From Cycas panzhihuaensis (Eukaryota > Cycadophyta), in the NCBI GenBank assembly GCA_023213395.1, contig CM041465.1, positions 181,171,741 through 181,235,740 on the forward strand: 64,000 bases of DNA, written 5' to 3'. Each line of letters opens with the position of its first letter. Position 1 is the stretch's first letter. A program made the position numbers and the translations under genes. Positions 42,543-54,380 of the stretch are shown in pieces. The notes under the pieces are model-generated. The model was not told the DNA's origin and ran no database searches. It was given only the letters and a program-made list of their open reading frames with translations.

Positions 42543-43160
42543 CTACAAAGGATATGATGCACGCCAAGCTTTGCCTTTAGGGAAAGGCAAGCGATGTTGT
42601 GTCCCCATTATGCATGCTTCACAAAGACATTTTGTCCCATACATCTTTGGAAGCCCATGTACTATACTTTTGTTCATCGTCTGCTTAACATTGCCTAAGC
42701 TCAAATGGCCTAGACATTGATGCCAAAGTTGCATCTTGGACAAAGTTTCAGTGACAATGGAACCAGAGTAAGCAGAATCAAGTATTATGTTTTTAGCATC
42801 CAATTTGTAGAGGCCATGATCCTCATATCCAACAGCTACTACCTGGTCATTTTTGTCACTTAATACACATTTCCCATTCTTGAACAAAATGCTCATATGT
42901 TGCTTGTCCAATTTGCTAACAGATAGCAAGCTCTTCGCCATGGAAGGTATAAAATAGGCATTGTCATTGGGAAATGTAGAGGAAGGATTGGAAGGAGAAT
43001 GGAATGGAGTGATTGTGCCTATGCCAGAAATCTTGACAGATTCATTGTTGCCAAAGGTCACTGATTGACCTTTTCCTTCCTTGATGTCACAAAGGAGTTC
43101 TTCACTCCCAGTCATGTGTTGAGTAGCTCCTGAGTCAATGATCCAAGTTTGATCAACCTT
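42543..43160 (-). CDS. Cop-2 protease and pre-integrase, copy R
   Basis: Open for 190 codons from 43115, with the active site WIIDSGATQHMTGSEELLCD just above (near 43130). The pre-integrase domain MQLWHQCLGHLSLGNVKQTM and CEACIMGTQHRLPFPKGKAW is intact. A stop at about 42543 separates it from integrase. Confidence 0.84.
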   Translation of the reverse strand, partial: KVDQTWIIDSGATQHMTGSEELLCDIKEGKGQSVTFGNNESVKISGIGTITPFHSPSNPSSTFPNDNAYFIPSMAKSLLSVSKLDKQHMSILFKNGKCVLSDKNDQVVAVGYEDHGLYKLDAKNIILDSAYSGSIVTETLSKMQLWHQCLGHLSLGNVKQTMNKSIVHGLPKMYGTKCLCEACIMGTQHRLPFPKGKAWRASYPL

Positions 43161-43169
43161 GGATGAATG

Positions 43170-44191
43170 ATAAGCACAAAACAGTTTGTCCTCATCTGCA
43201 AACTGATTGAAGTGGCGTTGATTGCCACCTCTAAAAACCCCCCTTCCTCTTTGACCTCCTCGATAGGCACCTCGATTTGGTCGAGGGGGTTGCTGCTACT
43301 ACTGTTGCTAGAATCTCTGCTGTTGGAATTGCCGCTGGTCGCTCATCTTTGATTTTCGACGTATACCTGCTGTTGTTGTCGTGTGTGCTGTCGATCTGCT
43401 TGTTTCTTCCTACAATCAAGTGCTATGTGGCCAACTTTGCCACAATAATGACAAGCAACATTGGTCTTTGAGGAACCAATATTCATGCTCCCAAAATGCT
43501 TTGAAAGTGCAGGTTTGGGATTCTGCTTGGCCTTTGATTTGGCCGTGAATGTGCCTGATATGGATGGTTCATCATCATCATCCTTGATGTAAATTTGCTC
43601 CTCTTGAAGCAACAAACTTTCAAGTTCATTGAAAGGCATTCGTTTGAGTGAACCATCTTGTGTAGTGGAAGAAATAAAGCCATTGTAGTCCTTAGGCAAA
43701 GCTTTGACAATTGTTGTTATAAGCTCATCTCTAGAGGCAGGACTACCTAATGTATTCAATTCATTACATACCTCCTTGATGGAGGAAAGAAAAGCCGACA
43801 TAGGCTTAACAAATTTTATAGAATACAATTTAGCTTTTACCATCAATATGCGAGCTTCATCTCGCCTTTCATACAAGGAGGACAAAATGTCCCATGCTTC
43901 CTTCGAAGTCTTTGCACACACAATATTCTAATCTATATGAACATCAATAATCATCTGTAGGAATGCCAAAGCAATTTCATCTTTGGCTTCCCAAGCAGCA
44001 ACAAGAGCATCATCAGAATGAACAATTACATCGTCATTTATAACAGGTACAGGTCGAAGTATCCTTCCAGAAACATAACCCCAAAACTCATTCATTATCA
44101 AGAGATTTTGAATGATCATTTTCCATTCTTGATAGTTGTCTTGTCTTGTTAATCTGATGGTACATGCATTGAGCATATTAATTGCAGCCAT
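43170..44191 (-). pseudogene. gag: Cop-2 Gag, complete copy
   Basis: ATG at 44191: MAAINMLNACTIRLTRQDNY then MIIQNLLIMNEFWGYVSGRI; a stop at about 43928 (NIVC region), then TSKEAWDILSSLYERRDEAR near 43910, LPKDYNGFISSTTQDGSLKR near 43690, LESLLLQEEQIYIKDDDDEP, and the CCHC knuckle CHYCGKVGHIALDC near 43440. A Gln-rich end follows. The N-terminal part to 43867 exists only here; the rest is duplicated in copy L. Confidence 0.87.
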
Positions 44192-46524
44192 GTTAAAGTT
44201 GTAAGGCTTGAAGCTAGCAGATAACTTGGAGATTCAAAGATTTCGTCGCTTAAATTCCACCTTCTAACGAAACCAACAGTTCTGATCTTATTAGAAGATC
44301 CAACAACTGAATGGAATGATGAGGGGTGGAGGACTAGGCTAAGGAGTTGGTCCAACCTTGATCTATAGAGGAGATCCAACAGTTGACCAAGTTAAATCTA
44401 GGACAAGGCAAGTAGGGTTGATCTGCATGGACGTACCATGCTTTCCCTGGGATTCACAGCCCCAATAAAACCCTTTTCGAACCTCCTTTCCCTCAAGCAA
44501 CCTTAATTGTCGTGCACTGACCCTACAGTCGGTTGGTCCCCTAGGGAATGCACCAAGCTTAAGGTTATTTCAGAGGCAAGACTTGAACCTTTTTCGGGCC
44601 TCTCCTACTTAATTTTAAAGTTCACTTTTAGAAGATTGAAGTGGACTTAGAGTAGATTTTACTTGGATGATGTAGATGCTTGATTAATGTTTACAATGAT
44701 CAATGGCTTCAAAGAGAAGCAACCAAGTACATCACAATGAACACTTTTTACAAGAGCACTTTAGTGTGAAATAGTGCTATCAAATCCAAGTAAAAGAAAG
44801 TGCTCGAGTACAATATGAAAATGTAAGCACTTTTGAAGAAGATGCTAAGTGCTTCAATGAAGAAAGAGCAAAGTCTTTGTGTTGAAAATGCAAGTGGGTT
44901 CCTTTTAATGCTTGCAAAAAGAGAGGAAGATCACTTGCAAAAATTGAAGACGCCAAGCACCAAGTGTTGGGACTTTAAAATAGTCCCAACAATCAACAAA
45001 AAATGAGTGATTTTATTAAGAAACAAGTCTCCTTGAGCCCTTTTTGAGACTTAAGGGAAGTAGGTCACCATGCAAGGTGCCTTAGAAAATGTGTTGAAAT
45101 AGTGATGAGGATCACTTTAACAAGGTTAAAACACTTAAAAATCACTCCTTTCAATGCCTTTTAACACTTGCAAACATGAAATAAGTGTTAAATAAGGCAA
45201 AGAATGCCAAAAAACAAAGGCTGAAATTTATTTTTTTTTTGCAACTTTGAGCAGCAAGAACACCACGCAGGAACCCTTGATTGAGGACTTAAACCCAGAA
45301 ATTTTAATCTCCAAAGATGAGTAATTGTCTCAACTTTAATGATTTGATGAAATCACTAAGTACAATGAAGATTTTAAACTCCAAAAAACAAAAAAAAAAA
45401 GTTGATTTTTTCCTTAAAAGATTTAAGCCAAAAAGTCTTAAATGACTAAAAAGACTTAAAAAATAAGGAAAAAATAATATTTTTTAATGAGAGGAGTTAT
45501 TAGAAGAAGCTTGATGAAGTCTATTGACTTAATATGAAGTCACTGTGATTAAAAATCTGAAAAATCGCCAAAAGAAACTAAATTTGTCTTAAAAACAAAA
45601 GTGATTTTCTAATAAAAAAGTGACTTAAATAAGAACTTAAGGTAATTGAACTTTATCGAAAAGGGAATATTCAAAGGAATATTCTTAAAAGTATAACATA
45701 AGATTCAAAAATCAAAAAGTTTGATTTGAATTTTTCAAAATTAAAAAAGGTCGTTCATGGCAACGTGACTTGGGCAGCTCCCATGGACACGCAGATGATG
45801 AGAACAACGTGTAAAGACCTCTGTTTGTGCTGAAAATTCAAGAGGAGGGGTGCCCTAGTGGTATCCAACTCCCTCTAAAATCTCAAGGCTTTTCGTCAAG
45901 TGTGCAGAGAGCTGCAAGTAATTGAAATTATCGCTGGTTGCACGTCCTTGAGAAAGGAAAACTGGAGCCGTACGGCTATCCGGGGTTTTAAATCCTCGTA
46001 TTAATCACTAAAACTCTTCCCTTGAGTCTCACATACCGCATGCGGGGTCGAGATGTGGACAACCAGCCTGATATGAGAAAAAAGAGTGAAAAACAGTAAT
46101 TATTGTGCTTTTTGAGTGGGGTTTCAAGGCTGAAAATGCCCAAAAATTGATCTGCAGCCTGCAAGGGGCCTCAAACTTCAAGTAAATACAATTTGAGAGC
46201 TTCAAATGGCTGGAGAATAGCTCAACACCCAAATTTGAGGAAAAAATTAGCTAAAAAACCTAGTTTTGATGAAAAACACAAGGAAAAAGTGAGTAAACCA
46301 GCTCAAAAACTCAATTGGTAGTCTGAAAAAAATTTCAGATCTCAAAAATATGCCTTCTCCAACCTTCAGCACTGCTCCACAAAACTTTATCTCCAGATAT
46401 AAGTCCAAAACATGCCTTAGATCGCCTTCGAAGAGCAAAGGTCATCACCAAGGTGTAGTAGAACCTACTTTGAATCTCCTTTGAGCAAGAAAAAAATCAG
46501 AACACAGCGAACTAGTCTTCTCTA
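44192..46524 (-). other. Cop-2 long 5' leader
   Basis: About 2.3 kb between primer-binding site and gag ATG, A/T-rich, without a convincing reading frame. I see no LTR or TSD inside it, so it appears to be part of the element. Confidence 0.55.
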
Positions 46525-46536
46525 GCTCTGATACCA
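46525..46536 (-). other. Cop-2 primer-binding site (initiator Met tRNA)
   Basis: Minus strand TGGTATCAGAGC, two bases inside the 5' LTR. Confidence 0.92.
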
Positions 46537-46538
46537 AA

Positions 46539-47088
46539 TGTAGAAATGGCCAAATAGCCTTACAATCCCAAGATCTAGAAGCTATACTCACTCTAGTTCT
46601 AGAAAGCAATTAAACTAGACTAAGAATGAAACTATGAGATCAAATATGAGCAAGATCAAGCATGAAGAGAAATAGCAAAAATGATACCAAAGATGAGGAG
46701 TTGGAATTGGTCCAACCTCCAAATGAATAGCAGTTTGATTAGCAAACCAGCAGCATAACAATACAGCTCCAACTCTATATGAGAACAATGAAGATAGGTC
46801 TCAATATATAGAGTGAAAGGAGAGACCTAAGGCATTGGATGTTTGACAAGTGTCAAACATCCAAGGTACATGCCTTGCATGTAGGACATGTGTCCTTTTA
46901 GGGCTCTCAAGTGAGCAAAAGTGCATGGGGGTCCATCTGACCATTTAGTGACAATGTTGTGTCATTAGGAAAGAACGTGGGTGTGCTCTTTATCACTTAA
47001 GTGATAAGTCACCCCTAAAGTACAAAAGTACAAATATTACATGAAAAATAAAGTACATAGGCTTAACATGTAAACATAAGGTTTAACA
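46539..47088 (-). repeat. Cop-2 5' LTR
   Basis: 550 bp, pair of 31623-32172, followed by TSD AACAT (47089-47093). Confidence 0.93.
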
Positions 47089-47093
47089 AACAT

Positions 47094-47960
47094 ATCCTCC
47101 AAAGGTCCTAAAATAAACGCATATCCCTTGATAATTTTTTTGTAATATCCAGTCAATCCCAAAAATCCTTTTAGCTGGTTCCATATTACTGGGACTAAAA
47201 AATATAAAATAGCAGACACTTTCGCTAAATCCATCAATAAGCCTTCCTTGCTTATAATGTGACCCAGTAAGTTTCCAAACGGAACCAAAATAACACACTT
47301 CTCTAGATTTAAGCAAAAATTGTTTTATTTGCATGTTTGTAACATTTCCCTCAAATTTTCCATGTGATTTTTCATGATTCCATAGAGGGTCCAATCGTTT
47401 AAAAATATGGCCACCTTATCCCTTATCATTTTCCTGAAGATATTGAGTGCAATGCGTTGGAATGTTATTGGTGCATTGGTTAACCCAAAGTGCATGATCC
47501 CCCATTCTATCACAAAAGTTATTTTCGTTTGATCTTCTAGAGCAATCCGAACCTAATTATATCTACTAAACCCATCTGTGAATGAGTGTACTTCTTTAAC
47601 CCATACCATCTCTAATACAGCTTTTGTGAAGGGAATTGGAAAGGATCTTTCTTTGTTAATCCACACAAACTTTCATTTTCCCATTCTTCTTAGGCACCAC
47701 TACCACTGGGCTTGCCCAATCACTATAGTCAATCTCATAGATATATCCTGCTTCTAACATTTTGTCTAACTCTGCTATAACCCTCTCCTTGAACTTAGGG
47801 TTCATACGATAGGGCCTATGTTTTACTAGCTTGGCCCATTCCATAAGATCAATATGGTGCATCCCAATTTCCAAAGGGATGCCCTTCAGGTCCTTATAGA
47901 ACCATGCAAACAAGTCCTTACTTCAACAACTATTTTTTCATCTCAATAATCACCAATGGA
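47094..47960 (-). pseudogene. pol: Gyp-3 reverse transcriptase, N-terminal part
   Basis: WFYKDLKGIPLEIGMHHIDL near 47900, YEIDYSDWASPVVVVPKKNG near 47730, LTNAPITFQRIALNIFRKMI near 47490, then AIFLNDWTLYG near 47420, where the active-site FLDD is FLND. FGNLLGHIISKEGLLMDLAK near 47280 and GFLGLTGYYKKIIKGYAFIL near 47150 lead to the Cop-2 junction at 47093. Inactive. Confidence 0.85.
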
Positions 47961-49980
47961 TATATTACAAGGATTCTCCTTATCCTCCAAATTAATCTTT
48001 GTTGTCTTTATTTCCTAAAATTCCACTTTATTATCCCCCATTACCTACTATGCTAGGGTATCTTCAATATCTTGATTACCGTATTGCAGTTTTGTCTACT
48101 CAGGAGGAAAATTATGAATTTCCTCTTCCTCTTCCTTGTCTTTCTACTATTCTTGCTAATGACATGGATTTAGGTTGTTGCACCTCTATACTTAACCTCT
48201 TGATTTGTTTAAGTATCTTATCAATAATTTTATCCTTAGATGAGTGTTGACTGATAGATTCCACTCCCTTGTGGAATCGGTGCACTTGTCAAGGTTACAC
48301 AGTGCTATAGTCTAGTTTTAGGATACTGTCAACATGGTCATTCACATACATTCCACATACATTCCATAGATAATTGACAGAATGGTACACAAAGAAGATG
48401 CAATCAATACATACTCAGCAAATCATCATCACAACATCAAGCATACATCAATTTCCACGTAACTCTTCCTTTTATTAATTCAACAGTTCATTTACACAGA
48501 GGCTGGAATGCATTCCAAAGAAGATACGCCTTTTTCATTACAATGCGTACCGATGGTACTTATCATACGGTGATGCTCCAAATAGCCGCCATGCGCATCG
48601 CCTTCTGCACCCTTGCGCACGTGATATCCGGCTCTCACCCTCGAGCACATGACATAGGAATGAATAACTCGGCTCACATCGAATGGTCCTCAAAGCACCA
48701 TTAAATATGTCCCTTTGATGCCTTTTGGATGAAAGGTTATGACCCAAAGTCATAACCATACCTTTTTGTCACCAAGGTACCCTTTCACGTTAATCATTAG
48801 TTATGCACTTTAACTAATGTCTTCATTAGGTCCGTATGTACGTCTGGCAGCTTCCCAGGCTTCCACCGGTCCCGTACTATCGTGCATACCGCCTGTTACG
48901 CCATCGATGCGTATTCGTAGTAATGCACCCATTCCAGGTACGCACCTGCCATACATACCCAGAATGCTGGTTTCTTCATTGTTTCGCCTTGTGCATACCT
49001 CCGTACGGTCCGTACTTGCATTCCTTTGGTTAATACAACCTGTATTCCGTCTTCCTCAAGGTCTATGTCACAATATGTCCCAACAATGAGTGCAAAAATG
49101 TCTTAATGAAAGAATGTTTTAGCCCATGCCATGAAGCTTCTTAGGTTTTCTCCCTTCCAAGCAACCATTCCTTCCCTAATTTTCCTAAGGTATGATAGAA
49201 TAACTTGCTCCAATTCTGTTTGGGTATACTTTGAGATATCCAAAAGTTTTTGCATTTTTGGATGTGTTTCACTGAGCATTCCCCTACCAAAAAGAGTGGA
49301 ATAGGCATTTTGTCTAGAGGGTCAAATCGTAGTTGGAAGGATGCCTAAATATTCACCTACCTATGAAATGAAACCTAGTGGATCAAGTATCAATTCTAGA
49401 TAGGCCTTCATAAAATCAAAACAAAATCTAAGTCCCAGTGAGACTTATCTACTATTTTCTTCTCTAGCCAATATTCCATACATTGGACTAGATGGGTTGT
49501 ACCATATAATCATTTCTCGAAGAATGAAGCTACTCTAATTCCAATGAAAAAACCAAATTTTATATCCTCTAGAATGGGTATCCTATCTCTAAGACAAGAA
49601 TCCCTTGGATTGTCTTCAGTAAACCCTTCCTCCCTTGATGTAGAACCATAATTCTTGGGGGTACTACTTTCAAATGGAGAAGATTGGTCACTGGGTGGGT
49701 GTACCTATAGAGAGGACAAGGAAGAGTTGTTACTCTCTTCCCTAGGATAGGTTGTGGGTTGTGAAGGGAAATCTACTTCAAAACCCACACCTGAAACAGA
49801 AGGAAGGTTGGGATTGGGGTTAGGATTAGGTCTAGGTATCAAGTTAGGGTTGGTGTTAGGGGCAAGGTTAGGGTCTAGGGATAGGGGATTTAATTCTACT
49901 ACATTCTTTATTTCTTGATTAATTAAGGGAGTATCATCCATGCATTCATTCACTAGTATTTTTTTCTACACTATCATTAC
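47961..49980 (-). pseudogene. Gyp-3 Gag-like region and linker, interrupted by a solo LTR
   Basis: From 49953 down: a linker with PNLIPRPNPNPNPNLPSVSG, then a decayed first Gag-like segment (CMEYWLEKK near 49470), PIPLFLVGECSVKHIQKCKN near 49290, and the second Gag-like segment LFYHTLGKLGKEWLLGREKT with WHGLKHSFIKTFLHS (49090-49210). The solo LTR cuts here, and SSKDKIIDKILKQ continues at 48240. All blocks align with 21850-22735 of Gyp-2. Confidence 0.72.
48245..49085 (-). repeat. Solo LTR of the Gyp-2 family
   Basis: 841 bp, element orientation TGTTGGGACATATTGTGAC ... CTATCAGTCAACA, flanked by TSD ATGAG (48240-48244 and 49086-49090). It aligns along its length with the interrupted Gyp-2 5' LTR and has the same GTACG words and the palindrome GGAATGCATTCC (48505-48516). 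The Gyp-3 frame joins cleanly when it and one TSD are removed. Confidence 0.92.
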
Positions 49981-50174
49981 ATAAGACATTAATATACTTA
50001 GAATTGTCATTTTTATTATTATCCATGTTATTAGAAGTACAAATAGAGAGCAAGTTACATTGGAAGGGCAGAGGATTAATCTCACAAGATTCTTGCATCC
50101 AATAATTCACAGATTTCTTTGTACTTTCTTTGTCAGAAGAGTTGTCAAGATGTAGTTCTCACTAATGATTAGGC

Positions 50175-50830
50175 TCATACTCGTGGATTATTCATGTTAG
50201 GTGCCTCTTCAGTTGCATGATACAAGTTCATTTCCATGAATGTCGATGATGTCTTGTCATTGGCAATGGTCGTGCTTGAGGCATCATTCAGAATCATTCC
50301 GATTGAGTATGTCCCTTTCCCAAGCATAGGAAGTACCACTTCATTTTTGTCGTCTATTAACATGGTGGTCACATCTCTCCAACTCTGAAAACATTCTGTT
50401 TTATACAACCATGGGCACCCTACCGATGTCAGACAAGGCACCATCCCTTTAATGGTCTCCATGATAGTGAAATCTATTGGAACCATAATACTAGCTACAT
50501 TCACCTTCGTATTAGGCAACCTTCTCACTAGTTTTACCAAGAACTCATTGGCCAAGTTTAACGAATAAGTTGTGGCCTCCAATTCTGGGCTTCCTAGTTT
50601 TTTCCATGTTGTTGTTGATAATAAATTAACTACAACTTCCCCCTCAATAATCACCCCATTGAATATTTCTCCCAAAATGGTGATAGTGGTTGTAGGGTCA
50701 AGATCAAAAGAAGGCATCCCTTTTTCCAAACTTTTGATTGATTCTTTATGCTGTAATACGCCCATTATGATCCATTCAATCACCTGCTCTAGTGGAATGG
50801 TCAGTTGAAATTATTTTACTAGATTTTCCA
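50175..50830 (-). pseudogene. Gyp-3 protease
   Basis: Open for 202 codons. The active-site loop reads VIIEGEVVVNLLSTTTWKKL near 50660, against VIVDGGATVNVLPTSTWRKL in Gyp-2: Asp is Glu and a Gly is Glu, so it is dead although the frame is open. The CPWLYKTECFQSWRDVT block near 50410 and VVLPMLGKGTYSIGM near 50330 match Gyp-2. Confidence 0.82.
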
Positions 50831-51179
50831 TTAACAACAACATTCTTGGTATGTCTTCCATAGTTAAACCCTTGAATAATTCCCCTACCTAGACTACACA
50901 TGGTTGTTGTGGCATTTCGTGGATTGTTGTTTCCTTTTCCTTTGGTTTGTTTTTCCTTACATACATATACTTTGTTATAGGTTTGCCCATAGGTAATTGT
51001 TTCTCTTCCTCCTCCTTTGTTGCTTCCTCCAAAGCTTTCCTTTCTGCTCAGAAGTAGTCTATTTCTATTTTAGGGTTAGGGTAGTTGTTTGTTGCCTTCT
51101 CCTTCTCCTTTGTTTTAATCCTCATTTATAATTTCACATTTTTGCTTGATTATGGGACTATAATCATGAGGTTTGTTAC
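50831..51179 (-). other. Gyp-3 spacer between Gag and protease
   Basis: Matches in position the Gyp-2 stretch 20626-20754. Lys/Glu-rich fragments are readable on the minus strand, but no continuous frame. Confidence 0.5.
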
Positions 51180-52304
51180 TTCATCTTTCCCTTCATAGTC
51201 TATGTGGTGATTTCCAGGTGTACAATCTTTACATACGATGGGACATTGTTCATGTGATTTGGCCATTGGCCATTATGATTTCGATGACCGAACTCAAGGC
51301 ACACTAGGCATCTCTCAATGGGTACCTTCTTCCTAGAGGTTTCTGGTGCATTTCTAGCTACATATAGATGTCTAGTTGAGTTAACAGCTCTACCCCTGCC
51401 TCTTCCTCTGTAACTTCTTCCTTGAGGATTGAAATAGAAATCTTTTGTGTTGTGGGTGTCCACATCACATATGTGGCACCATTTATCTTATTTTCTCAAA
51501 GTGCTACTTTTGGGGTTAAGTTTGCATTCCTTTGTGGAATGCAAGTCTTCATCACAAATATGACTCCATTTATCTATTCGAAATTCTTTTCCATTTTTCT
51601 TCTTCCCTTTCTCTTCCTCCCCTTTATTCTTATTTGTTTTTATTTTCTTTCCTAAGGGCTTCTACCTCAAACTCTTCCTCCACTTTCTCCACCTGAAAGA
51701 ACTGCCTGTTGTTTTGTTGTTGCTTTATTTCTTGAATCTTATCTTGTAGTTTTAATAGTAACAGATCATGCTCTCCTAGTTGGATGTCCATCTCTTTCTC
51801 AAAACCTAATGCGAATTTTTGGGCATTTTGAAAAGATTTCAGTGGATGTGTCTGCATTGCTAACCTCAATTTCTAATTTATCCCTCTAACAAAATAATTT
51901 TTCATGTTGTAATTGATTACTTTCTCATCTGTCATATTGGTTGCCACGATCTTCATAGAACTTATATAAGTCAATATTGACTCTCCAAGTCTTTCCCTAA
52001 TTTCCTTCAAGACAATTTTGACGACTTCATTACTACAAAAGTTTTCGAACCTTTCATCAAATTCTTTTCTCGCTTCTCAAGTTTTTGTCTTATCCAATTC
52101 TTTATACCATGTTAATGGTACTCCCTATAATGTACATGCAAATCTAGCCTTGATTTCATCTTCCTCTATAATTTTTCTCACATTCACCAAATTTTCAAAT
52201 AAATATACATGCTCAATGGTATTTGATGTATCATTGAAGATTAACTTCCCAAACTCCTTCAGGTCCCCCATTTTTAGGGAGAATCTGATGGTGTAACTTG
52301 TATC
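51180..52304 (-). pseudogene. gag: Gyp-3 Gag
   Basis: The core is at 52125-52290: MGDLKEFGKLIFNDTSNTIE and VYLFENLVNVRKIIEEDEIK, matching Gyp-2. Then MQTHPLKSFQNAQKFALGFE near 51860, two knuckles in pieces between 51440 and 51580, and RCLVCLEFGHRNHNGQW near 51310 (a third, last Cys lost). The N-terminal basic region and the ATG are missing, because the sequence joins a copia RT at 52300-52307. Confidence 0.8.
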
Positions 52305-53290
52305 TCCAACTGAGTATGAGATATATGGCCTAGTGGCGGTGAGGTAAATTAGACTTCCTACCAGTTGTCTATATAGTTGGGTATCTACACCTTGACCATC
52401 ATCATCTTTTGTCAAGGAGCATCCTGTTTTCATAGATGTGATATAGCTATTGCAATTTTCCATCTTGAATTTTACAAGTAAATTTCTCACATATTTTGAT
52501 TGAGATAAAAAAATGAAGTCATCTTACTACTCTACCTCAATTCCAAGGTAATAATGTAACAAACCAAGATCAGTCATTTCTAACACCCTTTCAAATTGAT
52601 TCTTTATAAATGAGATAGTGTTAGTATCACTTCTTGTCAGAATCATGTCATCCACATATACAACTATTATGGATATTAAATTTTTGTTGATCTTGACATA
52701 TAAATTGGGGTTAGATTCACATCTTTTAAAATGATTCTAAATAAGATACTGGTCCAATCTATCATACCAAGCTCTCAAGGCTTGTTTTAGACCATACAAT
52801 GCTTTCTTCAACTTGCATACAAGATGTTCTTCTCCTGGTTTTAAATATCATGCAAACTATTGTACGTACACTTCTTCTCTTAGCTCACCATTTAAAAAGG
52901 CACTCTTTACATCAAGTTCATAAATTTTTCATCCTTGTTGAGCTGCTAAGGTTATCACTGATCTCATAGTATTCAATTTGGCAACTGGTGAGAAGGTTTC
53001 ATCATAATCTATTCCAGTTGTCTGTGTATACCCCTTAGCAACTAGTCAAGCTTTGTACTTCTCTATTTCTCCATTGGGCTTCTCTTTTATTTTGTATACC
53101 CATTTGCAATCTACAATTGATTTCTCCAATAGGGGCTCAACTAAATCCCACGTTTTGTTTTTAGTAATTGCAGTGATTTCATCATCTATTGTACTTTTCC
53201 ATTCAGAATATTGATTGGCTTCTTCAAATGTCTGAGGTTCAACTGAACATAATAGGGTCTGATGTTGAGACCTAATTCTCTATTCAAATA
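52305..53290 (-). pseudogene. pol: Cop-4 reverse transcriptase, truncated
   Basis: RT tetrad YVDD at 52647-52658, EMTDLGLLHYYLGIEVE near 52570, RQLVGSLIYLTATRPYISYS near 52360 ending at SVG, where Gyp-3 gag begins. Upstream [20 protein letters not shown] near 52790. Several stops. The expected LISRYM continuation and RNase H are absent. Confidence 0.82.
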
Positions 53291-54380
53291 TATCCCCTCT
53301 TGATTCTTCCATAGTTTTGAGATACCATCTTGGTAATTTCTTTGGAAGTTTAGCTCTTACCACTTCTTCTTTTGAAGATTCTTGATCTAAAGATCCTTGA
53401 CCTAGGGGAGAGTTTGATTGACTAGTACTCGCTACTTCTTCTTCTTCTAAAGATTCTTGACTTGAAGATCCTTGACCTAAAGAAAAACTTGGTTGACTTC
53501 TTGGACTTAATTGACTTGGTGAATTACTTCCAGACATAGCTTCAAAGATGTTGGGAGTAATAGTGGGAACAGACTTTGACTCTTAATATTCTAGATGGGA
53601 TTCTTGTTTAACCCTTTATTCATCAAAAACATCTCTGCTAACATAAATTTTATTTGTTTTGGGACTTAGACATTGATAGGCTTTTGACCTATTACTATAG
53701 CCAACTATTATGCATTATATACTTTTATAGTCAAGTTTGGACCTTTTCTTGACAGAAATATGAACATATGCCTTGCAACTAAACACTTTGAGATTGCTCA
53801 CATCTAGACTTTTACCTATCTAACCTTCTGTTAGTGTCATCTTGTATAATGCTTGAGTGGGGTTTCTGTTTATAAGATATATTAAAGTATTGACAACTCC
53901 AGCCCAGTATTTCTTTGGAACTTCTCTATCCTGCATTAGAAAGCATGCCATTTCCACAATAGTCTTGTTCATTCGTTCAACAATACCATTTGATTGAGGA
54001 ATATATGGTGTTGTAACCTATCTTTTGATTCCATTTACTTTGCAAAAATGATCAAACTCTTTTGATATGTATTCTCCTCCCCCATCAGAACGAACACACT
54101 TGATTTGCAATCACTTTCTAAATCAACTTCAGCCTTAAATTCTTTAAAACAATCAAGTGTTTCAAACTTACTAAAGAAAAAACAAACCCAAGTCTTTCTT
54201 AAAAAATCATCAATTAAAGTGAGAAAATAGCATGCATTATTGAAAGAATTTGGAGTGAATGGACCACAGAGATCTATATGAATTAATTCTAATTTCTTTT
54301 TGGCATGCCAGGAACTAGCTTGAAATGGAACTCTATGTTGTTTTCCTAACATACCACTTTTGCAGACAAAAGGATTGAAT
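53291..54380 (-). pseudogene. pol: Cop-4 integrase and Ser-rich linker
   Basis: Core: KKLELIHIDLCGPFTPNSFN near 54300 (first Asp), FLTLIDDFLRKTWVCFFFSK near 54220, VFVLMGEENTYQKS near 54090 in place of the SDxGGEY motif, and NGIERMNKTIVEMACFLM near 53970. The linker (53280-53537) is Ser-rich with three near-repeats of LGQGS(L/S)QES, ending LPKKLPRWYLKTMEESRGD, the segment before RT. Confidence 0.75.

Larger units (their letters stand above)
41216..43866 (-). repeat. Cop-2 tandem duplication, copy R (upstream copy)
   Basis: 2651 bp, the partner of 38547-41215. It retains intact protease, integrase and Gag body features that copy L has lost. Confidence 0.92.
31623..47088 (-). mobile_element. 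Cop-2: Ty1/copia element with internal tandem duplication
   Basis: Bounded by 550-bp LTRs at 31623-32172 and 46539-47088, with TSD AACAT (31618-31622 and 47089-47093). It sits inside Gyp-3 RT. A 2.67 kb segment of gag-protease-integrase-RT is duplicated in tandem (38547-41215 and 41216-43866), and Cop-3 is inserted beside the RT active site. Removing both leaves about 7.6 kb. The LTRs differ at about 25 positions of 550 by eye. Confidence 0.93.
27171..52304 (-). mobile_element. Gyp-3: Ty3/gypsy element split by nested insertions
   Basis: Two blocks, 27171-31622 and 47089-52304, read on the minus strand as gag, protease, Gag-like region, RT, RNase H, integrase, array, ORF-X, LTR. They join exactly across Cop-2 (TSD AACAT). 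A solo LTR (48245-49085, TSD ATGAG) interrupts the Gag-like region. The 5' LTR and leader are missing: gag begins at a junction with a copia RT. Without insertions the remaining body is about 8.8 kb. Confidence 0.86.
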
